Of a DNA stretch of 64,000 nt, positions 7,910-16,389 are shown piece by piece. Under the pieces are notes generated by a model. The model was given only the letters and a program-made list of their open reading frames with translations, made no database searches and had not been told where the DNA came from. How positions within the stretch are numbered: position 1 is the stretch's first letter; every line of letters starts with the position of its first letter. The stretch is from Brevibacillus brevis. GTDB taxonomy: Bacteria > Bacillota > Bacilli > Brevibacillales > Brevibacillaceae. The DNA lies in assembly GCF_022026395.1 (NCBI RefSeq), contig NZ_CP041767.1:4000501-4064500 (forward strand), in the 5' to 3' direction. A program made the translations under genes and the position numbers.

Positions 7910-8376
7910 TCCGCTTCGAATTTGTACAGCTTCACACCATAACCAGTAAAAATATCGTCAAGCTGTTTCCTCACCACATCCCAATCCCCGCCTGCTAATC
8001 CGCAGCCGATCCCGTATGGAATGGCGATGGTCAGATTTTCTTTTTTCGCGAGGGAGAGAACTTCTTCCAACCCTTTTTGCAGCATGTCATATTTCGTGTA
8101 GATTCCTTTTTTTCCATAACCGAGCTGTGCAAAAAGGTTGGCAATGTACTTCCCTTCCCCGACCTGGCAAAGTAGCACTTGTCCAAGGAGGTCGCCTCGT
8201 GCATCTGCATACTGCTCGCAATGACGCTTGTACTCCGTATAAACACTTGGATAGTTGGCCCTAATTTGCTTGGCAAGACCTGCCCCCATCACACCCATGC
8301 AGTTGACCTGCTGCACGATGATATTTTCTGTAGCTTCCAAAATATTTCCTGACACGACTTGTACCCATTCATTCAT
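7906..8376 (-). CDS. Macro-domain protein (ADP-ribose binding or hydrolase)
   Basis: 156-residue single macro domain. The N-terminal VVSGNILEA and QQVNCMGVMGAGLAKQI motifs are typical of macro domains that bind ADP-ribose, and the IPYGIGCGLAGGDWDVV loop matches the TARG1/ALC1-like group. Members remove ADP-ribose from acidic residues or bind its metabolites; activity here is inferred. The ATG at 8376 is preferred: AAGGAG lies 8 bases upstream, while the in-frame GTG at 8385 overlaps that site. The stop overlaps the -35 of the candidate small RNA promoter. Confidence 0.88.
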   Translation of the reverse strand: MNEWVQVVSGNILEATENIIVQQVNCMGVMGAGLAKQIRANYPSVYTEYKRHCEQYADARGDLLGQVLLCQVGEGKYIANLFAQLGYGKKGIYTKYDMLQKGLEEVLSLAKKENLTIAIPYGIGCGLAGGDWDVVRKQLDDIFTGYGVKLYKFEAD

Positions 8377-8394
8377 GGCACTCACTCCTTTTCC

Positions 8395-8781
8395 TTACGC
8401 TTCATGCAGGACTTTCTTTTTACGCCTAAAGAAGCGCAGACAAACAAAATAAAGCACAGATGCCGCTACGCCCAGGACATAAAACTTGAGAAGCAGCGTT
8501 AAGGTATGCATAACGATGAAAAAAAGCATCATCGTTGCGATGATTCCAGCTACGACGTACAGCATTGCTTCCAGTATGAGAAGGTGCCTTCTCTTGTTCA
8601 ATGGCATTCGCTTCATGACCCAATCAATGATGATAGATTGCGGAATCCCTAACATAAACACCGTCGGGAACGTAAGCATCGCGACGGGAAGAACCGAGAA
8701 TCGATCCTGAAAATACAGAAGGGCAGTTGCAAATGTAAATAAAAAACTCGCCACTATACCCGCCATAAACCTTTCAGCCAT
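8395..8781 (-). CDS. Small four-helix membrane protein, unknown function
   Basis: 128-residue hydrophobic protein with about four membrane segments (residues ~6-24, 30-50, 65-92, 95-117) separated by basic loops (VMKRMPLNKRRHL) and ending in FRRKKKVLHEA. No recognised motif. The ATG at 8781 overlaps the end of the preceding glycolipid-binding-type gene by 8 bases (ATGGCTGA), so translation is probably coupled to it. An earlier TTG at 8790 is in frame but less likely. Function unknown. Confidence 0.7.
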   Translation of the reverse strand: MAERFMAGIVASFLFTFATALLYFQDRFSVLPVAMLTFPTVFMLGIPQSIIIDWVMKRMPLNKRRHLLILEAMLYVVAGIIATMMLFFIVMHTLTLLLKFYVLGVAASVLYFVCLRFFRRKKKVLHEA

Positions 8782-9361
8782 GCAGAACAATCACTCCTTC
8801 TTCCTGCTCACGAATAAACAGGTCTGGATAGTTCAGGACCAACCCATTTGTATCAACAGTGATGTTCTCCACGAATGTTCCAGCCTGGTATCGATAGACA
8901 GAAGAGTCCCCATTGCTTTCTAACAGCGTATATTGCTGCTGCACTTGTCTATACGTCAGCTCATGGGCCAAGAAATAGACTACTTGAATAGACTGTGGTT
9001 CCCATGGAGAATACGATAAACGGCGGATTGGCAGTGTATTTGTGAAAGGTGTACAAGAAATATCGATATCGATACAGCCAAAGAGCTCAGGAATGGGCTC
9101 ACCCACCTCATTCGTCCAGTTTCCCTTGCCATCCGATGAGAGATGCAAAGCTCCTTCTTCGCCCATGATTGCCAGTGAAACCTCACGTGTGACCCAATTT
9201 GAATCCAGGACCATTTCATATTGGATTCTGGTTATACTAGCGTCATCCAGCCTTCCGATCACCATGCTATTTACGTGGATTCTGTTCGAGCCCTCCCGTA
9301 TGCTCAAATGCTCATATCCTACACCTGTGGTTGGTTTCTAGATAACATTCGTTGGTAACAT
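8774..9361 (-). pseudogene. Glycolipid-binding-domain protein with in-frame TAG at codon 8
   Basis: The reading frame clearly belongs to the putative glycolipid-binding family (PF06475 type): HLSSDGKGNW, ELFGCIDIDISCTPFTNTLP and IRRLSY are hallmarks. The natural start is ATG at 9361, seven bases after GGAGGGG. Codon 8 (9340-9338) is TAG, after MLPTNVI; the sequence then continues in the same frame through a typical GYEHLSI segment. The family usually has Trp near here, so TGG to TAG is the simplest explanation. An in-frame TTG at 9307 could restart translation and give 177 residues, but has no clear ribosome site. It may be broken, read through, or a sequencing error. Confidence 0.65.
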
Positions 9362-9515
9362 GCGAACCCCTCCGATCATTTGTTCCCCTTTTCTCATCCT
9401 ATCATTTCTTGGATGAAAATGGTAGAGTCCTGTATAACCGGCTTGCACAACGCATACCTGAGTCATCTATGGAATAGGATCATAGTACCGGAAAATAATG
9501 GAAAGGAGACAATCG

Positions 9516-10976
9516 ATGGATAATCCCTCCCTCTCCTTAACACAACCTGACATGCTGTCCATTATTCGCAATGGTCTCCCCAAAACCCACTCCCCCCTCC
9601 ATATCATCATCGTCGGGGCTGGGATGGCTGGTCTTGTTTCTGCCTCGTTGCTAAAAGCAGCGGGACACAACGTAACGATTTTGGAAGCAGCAAACCGGAT
9701 AGGGGGCAGAGTGTACACATTGCGCTCTCCATTTACCCATGGCCATTATCTGGATGCCGGGGCCATGCGTATTCCTCACACGCACGAACTTACCCTGGCA
9801 TACGTGACGAAATTCGCTCTGCCCCTTCATCCGTTTATCAACAACTCTCCCAACGATATCCTCTCCGTAAATGGCATCAAAACAAGACGCTGGATCTATG
9901 AACGCAATCCTGACATCCTCCGGTTCCCTGTAGCCCCACATGAAAAAGGCCGTACTTTCAATGAATTAGCCGGGCAAGCCATTAAGCCTGTCATCGACTT
10001 CATCAATCTCAATCCAGCAACGAACTGGCCCATCATCGTCAAAAAATACGATCGATTTTCCATGGACCAGTTCTTGCGCTTCAATCCTGTTGGTCCTTCC
10101 TTATCCTCCCCCGCTATCGATATGATCAAGGTCATGACTGGCTTCGAGGGTTTCCCTGAGCTCGCCTTTCCCGAAATTTTACGAGACTTCATCCTGTTCG
10201 ATCCTTCTACACGCTTTTACGAAATAGCAGGGGGATTTGATCAGCTACCACAGGCATTTCTCCCACAATTACAAGACAATATATATCTCCGGCATAAAAT
10301 GACGCGAATCGTCAAGACGGGGAATCAAATGACCATTTCTGGCGTTCGTACCGACACAGACGAAATGTTTCAGATGACCGGCGATATCGCGATTATTACC
10401 ATCCCTTTTACTGTCTTGCAGTTTGTTCAGGTCGAACCGTACGACCTGTTTTCCTATCAAAAATGGAAAGCCATTCGTCAACTCCACTATGTTTCTTCAT
10501 CCAAAATAGGCGTTCAGTTTTCTCAGCGCTTCTGGGAAGCACAAGGAATAAGGAGCGGACAAACAGTAACGGATTCACCTATTCGCCTCTCCTACTTCCC
10601 CAATCACGGATTTGATCGGCCCGGGGGTGTCGTATTGGTCAGTTACACATGGGAAGATGACGACCTTCCTTGGCTCAGCATGCCGAAAGAAGTTCAAGTG
10701 ATGCAAGCAGTAAAGCATCTGGCTGATATTCATGGAGAGCAGGTGTACAATACATTCGTTACGGGGGTCGCACATAATTGGGCATTGCAGCCCCATGCTG
10801 CTGGTGCCTTTGCCTTGTTCAAACCGTTGCAGGAGACGGAATTTGCTTCCCACATTGGTGCGCCTGAAGGAAAAATTTATTTTGCGGGGGAGCATATCTC
10901 GAATGAATATCACGGCTGGATTCAGGGGGCGATTGAGTCTGCTGTGCGCGTGGCTGTAGAGGTGGGCAGAAAATAA
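9516..10976 (+). CDS. Flavin-containing amine oxidase (monoamine / L-amino acid oxidase family)
   Basis: 486-residue FAD-dependent amine oxidase that oxidises amines or L-amino acids with O2. FAD-binding: IIIVGAGMAGLVSASLLKA, the second nucleotide contact ILEAANRIGGRVYT, and the C-terminal FAD motif KIYFAGEHISNEYHGWIQGA. A middle segment RFYEIAGGFDQLPQAF is typical of the family. No signal peptide, so it is cytoplasmic. The ATG at 9516 follows GGAAAGGAG with seven bases spacing; an ATG at 9498 overlaps that site and is rejected. Single-gene unit with a hairpin after the stop. Substrate unknown. Confidence 0.9.
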   Translation: MDNPSLSLTQPDMLSIIRNGLPKTHSPLHIIIVGAGMAGLVSASLLKAAGHNVTILEAANRIGGRVYTLRSPFTHGHYLDAGAMRIPHTHELTLAYVTKFALPLHPFINNSPNDILSVNGIKTRRWIYERNPDILRFPVAPHEKGRTFNELAGQAIKPVIDFINLNPATNWPIIVKKYDRFSMDQFLRFNPVGPSLSSPAIDMIKVMTGFEGFPELAFPEILRDFILFDPSTRFYEIAGGFDQLPQAFLPQLQDNIYLRHKMTRIVKTGNQMTISGVRTDTDEMFQMTGDIAIITIPFTVLQFVQVEPYDLFSYQKWKAIRQLHYVSSSKIGVQFSQRFWEAQGIRSGQTVTDSPIRLSYFPNHGFDRPGGVVLVSYTWEDDDLPWLSMPKEVQVMQAVKHLADIHGEQVYNTFVTGVAHNWALQPHAAGAFALFKPLQETEFASHIGAPEGKIYFAGEHISNEYHGWIQGAIESAVRVAVEVGRK

Positions 10977-11016
10977 GCGGGGTTCTGTACGATAAAAGAT
11001 TCCGTACATTCCCCGC
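10977..11016 (+). terminator. Hairpin after the amine oxidase gene
   Basis: GCGGGG-TT-CTGTACG pairs with CGTACA-TT-CCCCGC. It starts directly after the stop codon. The T-tract is poor (GTTTG), so termination strength is uncertain. Confidence 0.6.
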
Positions 11017-11037
11017 CGTTTGTCGATTATGATTCTT

Positions 11038-11607
11038 TTACGAATTCCACTCATATTCTTTTCGAAGCAGCGCCAGCTTCACAAGATCAATGTACATCCC
11101 ATTTTCAAATTCCGTTTCTCGATGGATTCCTTCCACCTGAAAGCCAAATTTTTGGAGCAAATGGATAGATGCCGTATTTCGTGTATCTGCATCTGCTTCT
11201 ATTCTGTTTAGATGCATATGCGTAAACCCGTACGCGATAATGGGCCGCAGTGCTTCCGACATGATCCCCTTATTCCACCACGAAAAATTCAGATCATACC
11301 CAATCTCCGCTTTGTTATGTCCAGCATGATAATGTTTATAGCCGCAGCTACCAAGAAATTTTCCAGTGAAACGATCCGTGACCGCCCACCTGAGTCCCTG
11401 TTTTTGTTCAAATAAGTCTCGGTACCATCGAAGTTCATTTTCAGCATCTGCAATCGATTGAAATCTCGCTATTCCTACATATCTCGCCACATCTTCATGT
11501 GACAACACTTCAAAAATATCTTCTATGTCTTGTTGATCAGGTTGTCGCAGGATCAATCTGTCTGTTTCGATGACAGGGAATTGATCGAACATCGTCGAGC
11601 TACTCAC
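11038..11607 (-). CDS. GNAT N-acetyltransferase, RimJ/RimL type
   Basis: 189-residue acetyl-CoA-dependent N-acetyltransferase. Visible: IETDRLILRQPDQQD at the N-terminus, GSCGYKHYH (beta4), EIGYDLNFSWWNKGIMSEA (acetyl-CoA P-loop region) and LNRIEADADTRNTASIHLLQKFGF near the C-terminus. The family includes ribosomal-protein alanine acetyltransferases and antibiotic or spermidine acetylases. The GTG at 11607 is chosen because GAGGAGG lies eight bases upstream. Probably a single-gene unit; its 3' end faces the amine oxidase gene. Confidence 0.88.
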   Translation of the reverse strand: MSSSTMFDQFPVIETDRLILRQPDQQDIEDIFEVLSHEDVARYVGIARFQSIADAENELRWYRDLFEQKQGLRWAVTDRFTGKFLGSCGYKHYHAGHNKAEIGYDLNFSWWNKGIMSEALRPIIAYGFTHMHLNRIEADADTRNTASIHLLQKFGFQVEGIHRETEFENGMYIDLVKLALLRKEYEWNS

Positions 11608-11824
11608 GATAAGAACCTCCTCACAAACGTAGGACGGGACATTTTGGTTGCCTCATTCCCTTCCATAATCTAGTTCATGATATAGTTTATGATAGAAAGA
11701 AGCAATGTCTCGAATTGCTGAATCTGCTTGTGCGTTGCTCTTGTTGACGATGCCTTGATTCATATAGTTGTCGTGACAACTCTGTTCTACTCGTGGAGGA
11801 TAGCAGAGTGATAATGCGTTCGTA

Positions 11825-12412
11825 CTACAGCATCTTGCGAAAGTGATATTCCATCTCTCCAGCCATGGCTGCCGGAGTATCACCTGTTTCGCGGAAATCA
11901 TGGGTATGAATCGTTTCAAACGGTCCAAAATCCGCTTGCTTATAAAACTCAAAACAAGGGAAGCCATCATGCGCTCCTTCGATCTGTACAAGACCATCCC
12001 TTTTCGCCGTAACTGATAATAAGTAGTCAACCGGAGGCGCATGCTCATTCAGGGGATTGCTCGCACTTGCGCTCATTTCAAAGCTCACTTCATCATCCGA
12101 TTTCCATATCATATTCCTGCACAAAATGCCGTCCGTACTCGCTTTTCCCTTTCTCAGCTGAATCGAGCCATCAGGATTCGTGATCTTCTCTGTTGTGATT
12201 CCCGTGTTCTGATAGGTGAAAATTTCTTTTTTCATAAAGTCTACGACAACCTCTTGCTCCACTCTGGAACGCATGGCGTTAACTGCATGCGGGGTAAATT
12301 CACGCGAATCGCCTTCGAATTGAATGATTTTTCCTGTTTGCGAATCAGTTCTTGGTTCCGTCCATGACAGGGGGATAAATACACTCGCCCTGATTTTGAT
12401 CAGGTTCACCAT
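11825..12412 (-). CDS. DUF3238-type protein, unknown function
   Basis: 195 residues. The opening IKIRASVFIPLSWTEP, followed by FEGDSREF, resembles the DUF3238 family of Bacillales; this is a recognition by pattern, not a search. The protein looks soluble and rich in beta strands, with no signal peptide and no obvious catalytic motif; the C-terminal half has HDGFPCFEFYK and HTHDFRET. The start ATG follows GGAGGTGCCAAGGT. The 216 bases after its stop hold no convincing gene. Function unknown. Confidence 0.75.
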   Translation of the reverse strand: MVNLIKIRASVFIPLSWTEPRTDSQTGKIIQFEGDSREFTPHAVNAMRSRVEQEVVVDFMKKEIFTYQNTGITTEKITNPDGSIQLRKGKASTDGILCRNMIWKSDDEVSFEMSASASNPLNEHAPPVDYLLSVTAKRDGLVQIEGAHDGFPCFEFYKQADFGPFETIHTHDFRETGDTPAAMAGEMEYHFRKML

Positions 12413-12576
12413 ACCTTGGCACCTCCATGTGTCATTGTTCTTCTAAGACAAATATGTTATGTTTTGGTAAAAAAAGAACACCATGCAGATATCATCATTT
12501 CGTTGTCAACGCTGCTTATCATTACTTTCCGTGCAAAAAAATAGGATCTATCCTGATAAAGTAAGGTGGGATAAAG

Positions 12577-13167
12577 ATGTTGCAAGAGAATGCCAATCTT
12601 CATGTTCCAGACAGATGTATCTTTCTCGTTACCGGGGTTATGGCTTCTGGAAAATCAACGGTAGCTCAGTTACTTGCTGAAAAGCTGAATCGAGGCGTCC
12701 ATCTGCGTGGTGATTCGTTCCGACGAATGATTGTAAATGGCAGAGAGGAGTACATGCCTGAACCGTCAGAAGAAGCCATTCGACAGTTGCGGTTGCGCTA
12801 CAAAATAGCAGCCTCTACAGCAGACACTTTTTTTGAAGCAGGATTTAATGTCGTTGTACAGGATGTTGTGATCGGCCCCTTTTTGGGCGAATTTGTTGAA
12901 ATGATTCGGAACCGTCCGTTGTATGTTGTAGTACTCTCGCCAAGCGAAAAAGCAATTGAAGAGAGAGAAGCTTCCCGTTCCAAAACAGGGTATGGTGCTT
13001 GGACGATTTCCCACCTCAATAAAATCTTGCAAACCGAGACACCAAAGCTCGGCATGTGGATCGATTCTTCCGAGCAGGCACCTCAGGAAACGGTGGAGGA
13101 AATCTTACTCTCCATGAAAAAGCCTGAGTTCAGTGACATGCCGAACTCAGGCAACCAAATCGTCTAA
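12577..13167 (+). CDS. P-loop ATP-binding kinase-like protein (AAA_33 / phosphotransferase type)
   Basis: 196-residue soluble P-loop protein. Walker A GVMASGKSTVAQ lies near residue 20, followed by LRGDSFRRMI and a Walker B-like strand FNVVVQDVVIGPFL. A lid-like arginine segment REASRSKTGYG is present. This arrangement matches small-molecule kinases of the chloramphenicol phosphotransferase / gluconate-kinase-like group; substrate unknown. The ATG at 12577 follows AAGGTGG. Its last codons contain the hairpin that terminates the convergent FAD oxidoreductase gene. Confidence 0.82.
   Translation: MLQENANLHVPDRCIFLVTGVMASGKSTVAQLLAEKLNRGVHLRGDSFRRMIVNGREEYMPEPSEEAIRQLRLRYKIAASTADTFFEAGFNVVVQDVVIGPFLGEFVEMIRNRPLYVVVLSPSEKAIEEREASRSKTGYGAWTISHLNKILQTETPKLGMWIDSSEQAPQETVEEILLSMKKPEFSDMPNSGNQIV
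13117..13152 (-). terminator. Terminator of the FAD oxidoreductase gene, inside the convergent kinase gene
   Basis: GCCTGAGTTC (13122-13131) pairs perfectly with GAACTCAGGC (13143-13152), and on the minus strand TTTTT follows. It lies inside the last 17 codons of the plus-strand kinase gene, so coding sequence doubles as terminator. Confidence 0.8.
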
Positions 13168-13171
13168 CTTC

Positions 13172-14746
13172 TTACACTGCGTACATCGTTGGCCAGAAGT
13201 ACTCTACGCCTTCCGCGTACAAGAACGCTTGGAACTTTTTCAGCTCATCAGGAGTGTTTCGAACAGCGCGAGGAGTCAAGCCATATTGCAAGCAATAAGC
13301 TGTCAAATAACCAGCTACTTCACCAACGTTCCACTCTACTGGGTGGAGACGGAAGCATCCATTTGTAATATGCGTAACCCCAAGATTTTTGCCCGCTGGC
13401 AGCAGGTTATTTACACGCACAGGGATTAAGCTGCCCAACGGAATTTGGAACGGATAGGTAGACACATCGACGTAATTGCGGTTCGCTGTACTCGGATGTA
13501 GATCGATTCGGTAACTACCGACTCCAACGGAATCTTCGAAAGCCTCTGCTTTGCCTGTTTTGCGGACAAATGCACTCACATGCTGCTCCAATACGGTGAA
13601 TTCGGCTTTGATCCGGCGGGATTCACGAATATACGGATACATCGCCAGCCCATCCTCTGTTCCTACTACATCCTTGCGCAGTCGCAGGCCTGGATACCCT
13701 TGTCCACCATCTGGGCGAGGAGCCTCTGTTTGCATCCAATACAGAAGGGAGAGACTCAGCTGTTTACCACCGTAAAGGTGACGCTGACGCTCTTCCTCTG
13801 GCACATCGATGATCGAGCCCAACCAGTAATCATTTTGCGGCCAGTTAACGAGCGATACACCACTCTTGTACAAACCGGTTTGGAAGTTTTTCGGATCAGC
13901 AACCTGACGATACGTAAAGAGCGGAAAATATTTAGTACCCGGGAACAGCTCATATCTTACAGATTCAGCAGTATTTCGCGGGTTGGAACCTGTCCAGCTG
14001 AGCAGCTTGTCCGGCCAAAAATCTGCTTTGTAGTTTCTCCAGAAGTCATACGTTTCCGGTTTGGCAATTGTATGATCTTCTCCCTCCAAATAGTCCATGG
14101 CAAAGACATACGTAAACGCCTGAATATCATTTGGCTGCGGCGGTCCGACAACAGCATTTGGCTCTCCCGTTTGATCAACTGATTCAGCGCCAAGCACATA
14201 TTCGACGCCGGCTTGCGGGAGAACATCTCCACATTCTGTCGCGTCCAAGAAATAAGGTGCTACCAATTCATGAAAATCATGATGCTTCTTATCTTCGACC
14301 GTGATCGACAAGACATTATCGCCATCCATGCGAACGGCATGCAGCTTATGATTAGTCAGAATAGTAAGTCTACCACTGTTAATGTACGGAGCAAGCATCT
14401 GATAAAAAACAGCCAGTGCTACTTTTGGTTCGTGGCAAAGGCGACTTACGGAACCGTTACCAGGGTCAAGATTCGGAATGACGCGTGCTTCTGCCGTCAT
14501 TGGGTAATGGTTGCGATAATAGTCACGCACGCTGTCACGGAATGTGCGATAGCTGCGCGTGCAACCAAACTGTTCGATCCATGGATGCTCATCTGGAGGT
14601 ACCGCCTGACTCGTAAATTGACCGCCAATCCAATCGGTTTCCTCCGTCATAATGACTGATTTTCCTGATTTCGCTGCTGCCAGTGCTGCTGCGCAGCCAC
14701 CAGTGCCTCCCCCAATAATCACCACATCAGCATGAAGTTCTCTCAT
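13172..14746 (-). CDS. FAD-dependent oxidoreductase (FAD_oxidored family)
   Basis: About 524 residues. The N-terminal Rossmann motif DVVIIGGGTGGCAAALAAA and the following TEETDWIGGQFTSQAVPPDE are typical of the FAD_oxidored (PF12831) family, often named after xanthan-lyase-associated or hypothetical sugar-linked oxidoreductases. DATECGDVLP and the late FAD contact LPAGKNLGVTHITNGCFRLH are also present. No signal peptide. The ATG at 14746 follows GGAGGG; an in-frame GTG at 14761 overlaps that site. The 440-base stretch upstream carries a promoter with a LexA-like box. The reaction is not known. Confidence 0.85.
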   Translation of the reverse strand: MRELHADVVIIGGGTGGCAAALAAAKSGKSVIMTEETDWIGGQFTSQAVPPDEHPWIEQFGCTRSYRTFRDSVRDYYRNHYPMTAEARVIPNLDPGNGSVSRLCHEPKVALAVFYQMLAPYINSGRLTILTNHKLHAVRMDGDNVLSITVEDKKHHDFHELVAPYFLDATECGDVLPQAGVEYVLGAESVDQTGEPNAVVGPPQPNDIQAFTYVFAMDYLEGEDHTIAKPETYDFWRNYKADFWPDKLLSWTGSNPRNTAESVRYELFPGTKYFPLFTYRQVADPKNFQTGLYKSGVSLVNWPQNDYWLGSIIDVPEEERQRHLYGGKQLSLSLLYWMQTEAPRPDGGQGYPGLRLRKDVVGTEDGLAMYPYIRESRRIKAEFTVLEQHVSAFVRKTGKAEAFEDSVGVGSYRIDLHPSTANRNYVDVSTYPFQIPLGSLIPVRVNNLLPAGKNLGVTHITNGCFRLHPVEWNVGEVAGYLTAYCLQYGLTPRAVRNTPDELKKFQAFLYAEGVEYFWPTMYAV

Positions 14747-15013
14747 TCTACTTCCCTCCACATTTTCTGATTTTTGGTTGTTTCTGTCAGTTAATACGCA
14801 AAAAATGACAATACGTTACAATTTTCGCAAAAAACACTAAATATTTTTTATCAGCTTCTACTTGTGCAAACTTTGTTTCTGGATCTATGCCCCTAATTTC
14901 CCCTCAGAGTGATGACCCTTTTCATCCCCTTCCAGCTGTCTCTTACCAAGCCTGAATTCCCCATCTCCACGCCAAACTTGTGTATTGAAGTGGAATCGTC
15001 TAAGCAAAAACAA

Positions 15014-15025
15014 GAACGTGTGTTC
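15014..15025. promoter_or_regulatory. LexA/DinR-like box
   Basis: GAACGTGTGTTC fits the core of the Bacillus SOS box (CGAACRNRYGTTYG), differing only at the outer positions (A and T flanks). It lies just downstream of the -10 of a leftward promoter, over the predicted start point. Two more GTTCG half-sites lie in the promoter spacer. Confidence 0.4.
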
Positions 15026-15034
15026 TTATACAAA

Positions 15035-15062
15035 TATATACGAACAGGATGCGAACAGTCAA
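15035..15062 (-). promoter_or_regulatory. Leftward sigma-A-like promoter upstream of the FAD oxidoreductase gene
   Basis: -35 TTGACT (15062-15057), 16-base spacer containing GTTCG twice, -10 TATATA (15040-15035). The first good gene downstream is the FAD oxidoreductase. Confidence 0.45.
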
Positions 15063-15136
15063 GAAATTACTCCCTTTTCTTTCTATTTTTTGTAAAAATA
15101 CAAGCGACAGAAAGCACCGCAAAGTGAAGATAAGCA

Positions 15137-15180
15137 CAAAAAATCCCTTCAGCGTGACTATCTCAGCATGAAGGGATTTT
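15137..15180 (-). terminator. Rho-independent terminator of the hutG-gltS unit
   Basis: AAAATCCCTTCA (15140-15151) pairs with TGAAGGGATTTT (15169-15180); on the minus strand a T-tract follows. It lies ten bases past the gltS stop codon. Confidence 0.85.
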
Positions 15181-15189
15181 AAATCGTCT

Positions 15190-16377
15190 TTATTTAAACA
15201 AATTAATCGTGGTAATAATGATCGGCATCGCGAACACATCAATCAGGAAGGCACCAACGATCGGAACGACCAAGTATGCTTTTCGCGAAGGACCAAATCT
15301 TCCCGTTACGGCCGCCATATTCGCCATTGCGTTTGGAGTAGCGCCCAGACCATGGCCTGTAAAGCCTGCGACCATAACTGCGGCATCGTAGTTTTTGCCA
15401 AGCAAACGGAACAGGACGAAAATCCCGAACAAAACGATGAATACTACTTGAACAAATACGATCACGAGCATTGGAAGCGCTAGGTCGGCAACTTCCCACA
15501 GCTTGATGCTCATCAGTGCCATGGACAGGAAGATTCCGAGCGTCACATCACTGATCAGGTTGATGCTCTTCATGTCGATTGCTTTTGGATTGAGCTTATC
15601 TACGATGTTACGGACAATCACCGCTACAAACATCGCTCCCACATAACCCGGCAGAACAAATCCGGTTGCAGTCGAGAACAGCTCTCCCAAATACGTTCCC
15701 AATGCCATACAGAATGTAATCAGCAGGACTTGGATGAAGAAGGTATTCGAGTGAATCGGTTGTCCTTTTTCTTCTACTGTCTCTACTACTTCTTCCGTTT
15801 CCGTCGGCTTCAGATCGTATTTGGCAATTAAATATTTCACAGTCGGTCCGCCAACCAAGCCCCCTGCTACGAGACCAAAGGTAGCTGCTGCGATCCCAAT
15901 CGCCAACGCAGATTGAATGCCCATGTCCTCAAGCGTTTGTCCAAAAGCACCAGCTGCTCCATGTCCACCTTCCATGGAGACAGCTCCTGCCATCATCCCG
16001 ATCAATGGATGAATACCGAACACGGAAGCTAGTGACACACCGATTACGTTTTGTGCCAGAGCCAGAAATCCACAGGCGATCCAGTAAATAACGAGCAGCT
16101 TCCCGCCAAGCTTGATCAGCTTAAAGCTCGCTCCCAATCCAACAGTAGTAAAAAACGTAAGCATGAACAAGCTTTGCAAGGAAGTATCCAATGTAATTTG
16201 TAAAATTCCGGTCGCTTTCAAAGCTGTTGCAATAATAGCGAACAACAAGCCCCCAACCACTGGTGCCGGGATGCAAAACTTTTGCAAGAAACTAGCCTTT
16301 TTTACGAGGAAAGTACCTAATACGAGAAGTGCTACTGCGAGAAAAATCGTCGTTACTTGATTAAGTGCTAACGTCAT
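15190..16377 (-). CDS. gltS: Sodium/glutamate symporter GltS
   Basis: 395-residue inner-membrane carrier importing glutamate with sodium. About ten to twelve hydrophobic helices in two repeats. GltS-type signatures: IPAPVVGGLLFA near residue 35, GAVSMEGGHGAAGAFG with its Gly-rich re-entrant loop, AAATFGLVAGGLVGGP, and the second-repeat counterpart AGFTGHGLGATPNAMANM. The start ATG follows AAGGGGAG. It is 12 bases downstream of hutG, so both are co-transcribed; the pair links release of glutamate from histidine breakdown with glutamate uptake. Confidence 0.93.
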   Translation of the reverse strand: MTLALNQVTTIFLAVALLVLGTFLVKKASFLQKFCIPAPVVGGLLFAIIATALKATGILQITLDTSLQSLFMLTFFTTVGLGASFKLIKLGGKLLVIYWIACGFLALAQNVIGVSLASVFGIHPLIGMMAGAVSMEGGHGAAGAFGQTLEDMGIQSALAIGIAAATFGLVAGGLVGGPTVKYLIAKYDLKPTETEEVVETVEEKGQPIHSNTFFIQVLLITFCMALGTYLGELFSTATGFVLPGYVGAMFVAVIVRNIVDKLNPKAIDMKSINLISDVTLGIFLSMALMSIKLWEVADLALPMLVIVFVQVVFIVLFGIFVLFRLLGKNYDAAVMVAGFTGHGLGATPNAMANMAAVTGRFGPSRKAYLVVPIVGAFLIDVFAMPIIITTINLFK

Positions 16378-16389
16378 AGTTGTCTCCCC

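Larger units (their letters stand above)
14747..15136. other. Intergenic stretch without a supported gene
   Basis: Between the FAD oxidoreductase start and the gltS terminator. It holds a leftward promoter with a LexA-like box (15014-15062) and then about 280 bases of leader before the oxidoreductase. A 23-codon frame on the minus strand (reading MGNSGLVRDS...) was seen but has only a weak ribosome site. Reading frames on both strands overlap the regulatory sites and look spurious. Confidence 0.5.

Noticed and set aside
11653-12048. 131-codon minus-strand frame downstream of and overlapping the DUF3238-type gene
   Set aside because: More than half lies antisense-phase inside the better-supported gene, there is no ribosome site, and the sequence looks like a frame shadow. 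The unique 3' part (MNQGIVNKSNAQ...) has no good start signal.
14800-14945. 23-codon minus-strand frame (MGNSGLVRDS...) in the leader of the FAD oxidoreductase
   Set aside because: Weak ribosome site and no supporting pattern; noted only because of the LexA-like promoter upstream.
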